Positions 5,710 through 5,780 of a stretch of DNA of 5,780 nt are shown here, piece by piece. A model generated the notes under the pieces. The model had not been told where the DNA came from and did not search any database. It saw only the letters and a program-made list of their open reading frames with translations. Numbering within the stretch: the stretch's first letter is position 1; every line of letters starts with the position of its first letter. The DNA is from Bacilli bacterium (lineage in GTDB: Bacteria; Bacillota_I; Bacilli_A; RF39; UBA660). Location of the stretch: assembly GCA_900751815.1 (NCBI GenBank), contig CAADST010000014.1:1-5780 (forward strand), in the 5' to 3' direction. The position numbers were made by a program, and so were the translations under genes.

Positions 5710-5746
5710 TTGACAAAAATTACCAATTTTATTTTTTAATTGACAA
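5710..5746 (+). repeat. TTGACAA direct repeat and palindrome between divergent promoters
   Basis: TTGACAA occurs at 5710-5716 and 5740-5746, exactly 30 bases apart, about three helical turns. Between them lies the perfect palindrome AAAATT-ACC-AATTTT (5716-5730). The second TTGACAA includes the -35 of the plus-strand promoter, while the first lies close to the -35 of the HTH gene. The layout suits operators for a regulator controlling both directions, possibly the HTH protein itself. Low complexity makes chance a real alternative. Confidence 0.4.
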
Positions 5747-5768
5747 CTTATTTTTGATAATTTATAAT
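5740..5768 (+). promoter_or_regulatory. Full-consensus sigma-A promoter reading out of the right edge
   Basis: TTGACA (5740-5745), exactly 17 bases, then TATAAT (5763-5768), matching the housekeeping consensus at all twelve positions. Transcription would begin near 5775 and run out of the window, implying a plus-strand gene or RNA beyond 5780. It is divergent from the HTH gene, with about 38 bases between the two -35 boxes. GGAAAA at the very end could be the start of a leader. No coding sequence of that gene is visible. Confidence 0.7.
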
Positions 5769-5780
5769 ATATTAGGAAAA

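Overview
The window comes from a low-GC, spore-forming member of the Bacillota (class Bacilli). It is probably one of the very AT-rich, uncultured gut-type lineages near Erysipelotrichales/RF39. The clade is inferred from base composition, gene style and the pairing of spoIVA with an HU gene, an order also found in Bacillus subtilis. Every Trp codon I checked in spoIVA, the secreted-protein gene and the HTH gene is TGG, and all visible stops are TAA or TAG, so nothing suggests UGA recoding.

All protein genes lie on the minus strand, so transcription runs from right to left. In that order they are: an Xre-type HTH regulator tethered by one membrane helix, with a large outer domain (4384-5658); a small secreted protein of unrecognised family (3484-4305); the spore-coat morphogenetic ATPase SpoIVA (1807-3285); the DNA-binding protein HU (1362-1634); a three-helix membrane protein with an outer OB-fold-like domain (224-1273); and the 5' part of a type IV prepilin-like gene cut by the left edge (1-160). 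A near-perfect sigma-A promoter on the plus strand (5740-5768) points out of the right edge and implies a divergent gene beyond it.

Most genes look like separate transcription units. Promoter-like sequences precede all six, although those for HU and the 224-1273 gene are weak. Hairpins lie at the ends of four. The spoIVA promoter looks like a sigma-E (mother-cell) promoter, so sporulation control seems conserved. Three of the four 3' hairpins are built partly from the last codons and stop codon of the gene they follow.

spoIVA and HU are conserved core genes with somewhat higher GC. The other four are AT-rich and concern the cell surface or membrane. The most open biology is at the right end, where a membrane-anchored HTH protein sits between a secreted protein gene and a strong divergent promoter with repeats. 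No gap exceeds 200 bases. I see no RNA genes, CRISPR arrays, insertion sequences or phage genes.
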